Shown: one piece after another, positions 60,212-64,000 of the stretch
Numbering within the stretch: the stretch's first letter is position 1
How the letters are laid out: every line of letters starts with the position of its first letter
Assembly (NCBI GenBank): GCA_964494345.1
Contig: CAZBSI010000001.1
Coordinates: forward strand, 372,001-436,000
DNA: 64,000 nucleotides
Reading direction: 5' to 3'
Origin: DTKD01 sp964494345
GTDB taxonomy: Bacteria > Armatimonadota > UBA5829
Notes under the pieces: generated by a model
Seen by the model: only the letters and a program-made list of their open reading frames with translations
Told to the model about the DNA's origin: nothing
The model's database searches: none
Position numbers and translations under genes: made by a program

Positions 60212-62253
60212 AATATATTAAGTAATAACCCCAAGCGGTAGACCAGTAAACCCATAATATACGCAAGTGTTATGGAATAGCCCACCGAAAACATCGTCCA
60301 CTTCCACGAGTTCGTCTCGCGTTTTATCGCAGCCACCGTGGCGATACACGGCACGTAAATCAGGCTTACAACCATAAACACATAAGCGGTCAATGGGGTA
60401 AACCAAACTGCCAGCGCCTGGTGCAAGTCTCCCGATGGATGAGCTCCACCATAAAGCACACCCAATGTGCTGACCACTATCTCCTTTGCGCCAATTCCAA
60501 ACAGCAAGGCAACCGCTGCACGCCAATCCATTCCGAGCGGCTTAACCAGAGGCTCAAGCACCTGTCCCAAGTGGCCGACAAGGCTGTTCTTACCTGCAAA
60601 ATCCACACCCCACGGCAACGACCCCATAGCCCATATAACTACTGAGGCTGCCAAAATCACCGTCCCGGCCTTGCTTAAAAACAGCCATGTCCGTTCCCAC
60701 ACGTGAAGCAGCGTTCCGCGCAGGGTAGGCATTCGATAAGGCGGCAATTCCATAACAAACGGCGACGCCGCTTTTGGAAAGAGCACTTTTCGGAACAGCT
60801 TGCCGGAAAATACTGCCAACAATACTCCCAGGGCATATATCGAAAAAATCACCATTGCGCCTTGTTTGGAGAAAAATATGCCGGTGAAGAGTATATATAT
60901 CGGTAGTCTTGCCGTGCAGCTCATCAACGGGTTGATAAGGATCGTCAGCAGCCTGTCCTCACGGGTTTCCAGCGTTCGAGTCGCCATAACCGCAGGCACG
61001 TTGCAGCCAAAGCCCATCAGCAGCGGGATAAAAGACTTCCCGTGCAGCCCCACAAGATGCATCGACCTGTCCATTAAAAACGCGGCGCGCGCCATATAAC
61101 CGGAATCTTCCAAAAAGGAGATAATCAGGAAGATAATCGCAATATTTGGGACAAACACCACAACCCCGCCGACCCCTGCGATCACACCCTTTACCACCAG
61201 CGAGGATATCGGACCAGGCGGCAGCATAGAACCTATCCATGCGCCGAGAGACGAGACACCAACCTCGATCCACTGCGTAAAAAAGCCTCCCACATCGAAT
61301 GTCAATTTGAATGTGAGCCACATCAACGCTAAAAAAATCGGAATCCCAAGCCAGCGGTGAAGCAATACGTCATCTATGCGGTCTGAAGCTTCTATTCTGT
61401 CCACTGAGGGGGTTTTTGTCACGGCCTCGCGCAGCAGACCGCCAATAAATCCGTATCGCCCATCAGCGATAACAGTCTCCAACTCGTCCCCGAACCCTTG
61501 GACCAGGTGCCTCTTGGTCTCCTCGACCTTCCGCAGAGTATCCTCCGGGTCTTTAGAACATTCAGCTAAGAGACGCCTGGCTGCCGTATCCCCTTCGAGG
61601 GTCTTTATAACCAGCCACCTGGCGGGCATCGAATTGACACACCGTCCACCTTCATCGATATCCACAGATATCTCATCAAGCAGCTTAGAGACTTCTATCT
61701 CCACTTCCGGGTTGTGCCTGGTGCTGCGGGGCGTGTCATAACCGTTCTTAGCCAATTCCAGCACTTTATTTAAAATCGCATCCATACCTTCGCCTTTGGC
61801 GGCGACGGTAGGCACAATCTCTACTCCCATTAAGCTCGATAGTTTCCTGATGTCCAGTTTCTGACCCATACCCTCGGCGACGTCGATCATGTTAAGAGCC
61901 ACTATCATAGGCAGCCCCAGTTCGAGGAGTTGGGTAGTGAGGTAGAGATTGCGCTCAAGGTTGCTGGCGTCAACGACGTTCACGATAACGTCAATGCGCC
62001 CGTTGAGCAGAAAATCCCTGGCAATTATCTCTTCCTGAGAAAACGCCGATAGGCTGTAGATGCCGGGTAGATCGACTACCCTGAACTCCTGACCTTTGCG
62101 CCGTACTGTGCCTTCTTTGTGTTCGACGGTGACGCCGGGCCAGTTGCCGACGTGTTGATGGGAGCCGGTCAGTTCGTTAAATACTGTGGTTTTTCCGGAA
62201 TTGGGGTTACCTGCGAGCGCTATGACGATATTGTTATCTTGCATTTCTTTCAT
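60208..62253 (-). CDS. feoB: FeoB ferrous iron transporter
   Basis: 681 aa. Cytosolic G domain: GNPNSGKTTVFNELTG at 15-30 (G1), VGNWPGVTVE (G2), VVDLPGIYSLS (G3) and ALNMIDVAE (G4, N-x-x-D). A helical GDI-like region follows. The membrane part has two Gate domains (GVIAGVGGVVVFVPNIAIIF, GFGCNVPAVMATRTLETRED, GIGAKEIVVSTLGVLYG). Imports Fe(II). Second gene of an iron operon whose first gene encodes both the iron sensor and FeoA. Confidence 0.96.
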   Translation of the reverse strand: MKEMQDNNIVIALAGNPNSGKTTVFNELTGSHQHVGNWPGVTVEHKEGTVRRKGQEFRVVDLPGIYSLSAFSQEEIIARDFLLNGRIDVIVNVVDASNLERNLYLTTQLLELGLPMIVALNMIDVAEGMGQKLDIRKLSSLMGVEIVPTVAAKGEGMDAILNKVLELAKNGYDTPRSTRHNPEVEIEVSKLLDEISVDIDEGGRCVNSMPARWLVIKTLEGDTAARRLLAECSKDPEDTLRKVEETKRHLVQGFGDELETVIADGRYGFIGGLLREAVTKTPSVDRIEASDRIDDVLLHRWLGIPIFLALMWLTFKLTFDVGGFFTQWIEVGVSSLGAWIGSMLPPGPISSLVVKGVIAGVGGVVVFVPNIAIIFLIISFLEDSGYMARAAFLMDRSMHLVGLHGKSFIPLLMGFGCNVPAVMATRTLETREDRLLTILINPLMSCTARLPIYILFTGIFFSKQGAMVIFSIYALGVLLAVFSGKLFRKVLFPKAASPFVMELPPYRMPTLRGTLLHVWERTWLFLSKAGTVILAASVVIWAMGSLPWGVDFAGKNSLVGHLGQVLEPLVKPLGMDWRAAVALLFGIGAKEIVVSTLGVLYGGAHPSGDLHQALAVWFTPLTAYVFMVVSLIYVPCIATVAAIKRETNSWKWTMFSVGYSITLAYIMGLLVYRLGLLLNIL

Positions 62254-62278
62254 AGACGGTATTCCGAACCAAAATCAA

Positions 62279-63034
62279 TTACTCGTTGACGACTTCCACC
62301 TCGACGTGATCTGCCTCACTTTTTCTCAGCGAAAGATTATATCCTCTGATTTTTATCTCGATTGGGTCTCCAAACGGAGCCGTGCGTACGACTTCAAAGC
62401 GTGTGTCGGAGGTCATCCCCATCTCGATAAGCCGCCTGCGAATCGGCCCACGGCCGGATACGAAAGCGATGCGGCCTTTCATACCGGGACAGAGTTCGCT
62501 GAGGCGGGTGGATTTAATAGTAGCCGGCAAATAGCACACGTCAACCGGCACGTGGCCATCAGGATCCGTCCCTTCGGCAAGGAAACTGTGGAAATCGCTA
62601 AGGCTAAATGCCTTTTCGTCACCGTGAGCCTGGATAAAATCGACGAGTTTGAGCAATCTATCAAGCGTCTCCGGCCGAATAGCGTGCTCAAGGCCGCAAG
62701 CCTCAATTTCGGCCTGTTCTTCGGCTAGCCCCAGCACGCTGGTCAGAAACTCCCGAACAGCGGTATGCCTGTGCGCAACCCCCCTGGCGTGGTCCAACCC
62801 ATCCTGAGTAAGCTCTACACTGCCGTAGGGCTGATATTTTACAAGGCCTTTTTCGGCCAGAGAGCGCAGCGCGCCTGATACGGACGGCATTCGCACGTTC
62901 ATCTCGCGCGCAATATCCTTTACCCGGGCAATCTGATTGCGCACCTTAACGTTATATATAGCTTCCAGGTAGTCTTCCATTGAATGCGAAAGACTCGCGC
63001 CCTGCATATCAGCAGAGCCACCTCTGTGCATCAT
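62279..63034 (-). CDS. DtxR/IdeR-family iron regulator fused to a FeoA domain
   Basis: 251 aa. Winged HTH at about 20-80 (ARVKDIAREMNVRMPSVSGALRSL). Dimer/metal domain with EACGLEH, matching the C-x-x-E-H metal site of DtxR/IdeR (Cys113, Glu116, His117); a Cys here favours iron sensing, since MntR has Glu. The C-terminal SH3-like FeoA module (about 175-250) contains LSELCPGMKGRIAFVSG ... RRRLIEMGMTSDTRFEVVR. It both represses transcription and probably contacts FeoB. A DtxR-type box overlaps its own promoter, so it is autoregulated. It precedes feoB by 25 nt. Confidence 0.93.
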   Translation of the reverse strand: MMHRGGSADMQGASLSHSMEDYLEAIYNVKVRNQIARVKDIAREMNVRMPSVSGALRSLAEKGLVKYQPYGSVELTQDGLDHARGVAHRHTAVREFLTSVLGLAEEQAEIEACGLEHAIRPETLDRLLKLVDFIQAHGDEKAFSLSDFHSFLAEGTDPDGHVPVDVCYLPATIKSTRLSELCPGMKGRIAFVSGRGPIRRRLIEMGMTSDTRFEVVRTAPFGDPIEIKIRGYNLSLRKSEADHVEVEVVNE

Positions 63035-63043
63035 AGCGCACCT

Positions 63044-63062
63044 CTAAGTTAGCTTCACCTAA
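63044..63062 (-). promoter_or_regulatory. DtxR/IdeR iron box
   Basis: Minus-strand TTAGGTGAAGCTAACTTAG matches the 19-bp DtxR/IdeR consensus I remember (TTAGGTTAGGCTAACCTAA) at 15 of 19 positions. It abuts the -10 element, so bound Fe-regulator would block transcription of the feo operon. Confidence 0.8.
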
Positions 63063-63091
63063 CTATAACATCTCCACCGACTTCGAGTCAA
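63062..63091 (-). promoter_or_regulatory. Sigma-70 promoter of the feo operon
   Basis: Minus strand: -35 TTGACT, 18-nt spacer, -10 TATAGT, directly followed by the iron box. Confidence 0.75.
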
Positions 63092-63137
63092 CCTGCCGAT
63101 CTACTCAATATATAATCTGCACTAACCGAACATATGC

Positions 63138-63166
63138 TTGACTGATGGGTAATATTGAGTTATAAC
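63138..63166 (+). promoter_or_regulatory. Sigma-70 promoter of the zinc-ribbon gene
   Basis: -35 TTGACT (63138-63143), 17-nt spacer, -10 TATAAC (63161-63166). Divergent from the feo promoter. Confidence 0.65.
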
Positions 63167-63250
63167 ACGGTTGATAGAGAGAGATTGTTGAATTGCTGCC
63201 GGCCGGAGTTTCGGCTGTCCTGGTTGGGAATCGGGTAGAGGAGGTCGGTT

Positions 63251-64000
63251 ATGATTAAGTGCGGAAAATGCGGATGTGAGAACCCCGAAGATAGAGCCGT
63301 ATGTGCGAAATGCTATAGCGAGTTGGGCGTGCCGCAGAGTCTCTCGTCTCGTTCAAAAGCATCCTCACGAAAGCTGCCGCCCTTAGCTGTCATTGCCGCA
63401 GTATTTGCTGCAATTGCTATTTTTGCGTTGATAACTGGCTCAATTGGCAACAACGTTCAGCGTCAGACCCCGACGAACTCGCAGGTGAGAGCTTATAGCA
63501 GCAGTCTTAACGTCGATCATCTGCAACAGATAGCATCAAATCGCCCTGGCGAATCCACAGAATCTGTCCAACAGACTCCTCCTCCGCCGGCCCAGGTTCA
63601 ACCTCAGGAAGCAGCGCCGTCTCTTCGCCCGTCCGATGCGTCGTCTGTGCCTGTTCAGCCTTCCGCGCCCACCGCCCGCCCTGCGTCAGTTACGCCTAAT
63701 GCGAGCAGCCGAGAATTTGAAGAACAACAGCGTAAAATGGAGCAGATGCAGCGTCAACAAGAGGATTTGTACCGCCGGCAACAGGAGCAGTTGCAGGCAA
63801 ATCAACGCGAGTTGGATAGAATACAGCGACAGCAGGAAGAGCAAATGCGCCAGTACCAGCGCGCTCAAGAAGCACAAGCACGCGAAAATCAGCGCAAACA
63901 GGAAGAGTTGAATCGCCAACTTGAGGAAAGTCGCCGCAAACAGGAAGAGCAGGCGCGAGAAAATCAGCGTAAGCAGGATGAATATAACAGGCAAATGGAA
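63251..64000 (+). CDS. Zinc-ribbon, single-TM, Gln/Glu/Arg-rich coiled-coil protein (3'-truncated)
   Basis: At least 250 codons, open to the window end. ATG 63251 follows GAGGAGG by about 7 nt. Zinc ribbon at residues 4-21 (CGKCGCENPEDRAVCAKC, the zinc_ribbon_2 pattern common in membrane-tethered proteins). TM helix near 44-64 (LAVIAAVFAAIAIFALITGS). A Pro/Ser/Gln linker follows (70-155). From 158 onward a charged coiled coil shows recurring ENQRKQEE and RRQQEQ units. Function unknown; the soluble part lies outside if the zinc ribbon is cytoplasmic. Confidence 0.75.
   Translation, partial: MIKCGKCGCENPEDRAVCAKCYSELGVPQSLSSRSKASSRKLPPLAVIAAVFAAIAIFALITGSIGNNVQRQTPTNSQVRAYSSSLNVDHLQQIASNRPGESTESVQQTPPPPAQVQPQEAAPSLRPSDASSVPVQPSAPTARPASVTPNASSREFEEQQRKMEQMQRQQEDLYRRQQEQLQANQRELDRIQRQQEEQMRQYQRAQEAQARENQRKQEELNRQLEESRRKQEEQARENQRKQDEYNRQME

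Noticed and set aside
1..64000. CRISPR arrays, rRNA genes, prophage or transposase genes
   Set aside because: No regularly spaced direct repeats of CRISPR type, no rRNA-like sequence and no integrase or transposase motifs were found on either strand by reading.

Overview
The window looks like a chromosomal segment of a bacterium with a two-membrane (Gram-negative-type) envelope. The support is a Wza-like SLBB export protein, lipoproteins, a very long beta-rich putative outer-membrane protein, and an exosortase with its substrates. Base composition is near 50% GC by eye, TTG and GTG starts are common, and TGA is an ordinary stop codon for several genes. The mix of exosortase/EpsI, DUF5060-type and GHL10-type glycosidases, Ig-like/dockerin surface proteins and a DtxR-FeoA fusion recalls Armatimonadota-like genomes. 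That placement is inference; no rRNA is present to test it.

Layout. (1) 1-20265, + strand: a tightly packed exopolysaccharide operon with GT4 and GT2 glycosyltransferases, an acetyltransferase, an O-antigen ligase/polymerase, a secreted clan GH-A-like glycosidase, an exosortase with EpsI, two exosortase-type sugar transferases and a GT39/83-like membrane glycosyltransferase. The SLBB export protein (20275-21408, - strand) converges on it. (2) 21661-33597, + strand: the secreted cargo. Three proteins carry exosortase sorting tails (PEP, PEW and PEA variants), two giant paralogous Ig-like proteins end in dockerin-like calcium-binding repeats, and an EpsD-like PpiC lipoprotein follows. (3) 33658-46499: carbohydrate-active and surface enzymes on both strands (pectate-lyase-like helix, DUF5107-TPR, GHL10, GH-A-like, DegT aminotransferase, SGNH esterase, six-hairpin glycosidase), plus a two-gene SpoIIE phosphatase/membrane gluzincin unit. 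(4) 46510-54760: a PLD lipoprotein, a tetraheme cytochrome with an in-frame UGA, tRNA-Pro(CGG), a split ComEC, a ParB-like protein with Cys motifs, an NRAMP transporter and a BON protein. (5) 54988-64000: a TIM-barrel isomerase, the giant outer-membrane protein with an orphan zinc-finger anti-sigma factor, an iron operon (DtxR-FeoA, FeoB, Cys-rich partner) under a DtxR-type box, and a zinc-ribbon/coiled-coil protein cut by the window end.

The most notable observation is at 47277-48644. A c-type cytochrome with a metallophosphatase-like N-terminus is interrupted by an in-frame TGA at 47433-47435, in a Cys-Gly-UGA context. A hairpin downstream of it closely matches the spacing and loop (GGUCU) of the E. 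coli fdhF SECIS element as I remember it. It is best read as an undescribed or under-annotated selenoprotein (C-x-U motif) that ordinary gene callers truncate by about 95 residues, removing its signal peptide. Other points of interest are the relaxed sorting motifs of the exosortase substrates, a recent gene-conversion tract between the two giant dockerin-tailed proteins, a 221-bp element bounded by 12-bp inverted repeats, and a perfect 19-bp palindrome just upstream of a candidate promoter for the exosortase cargo genes.
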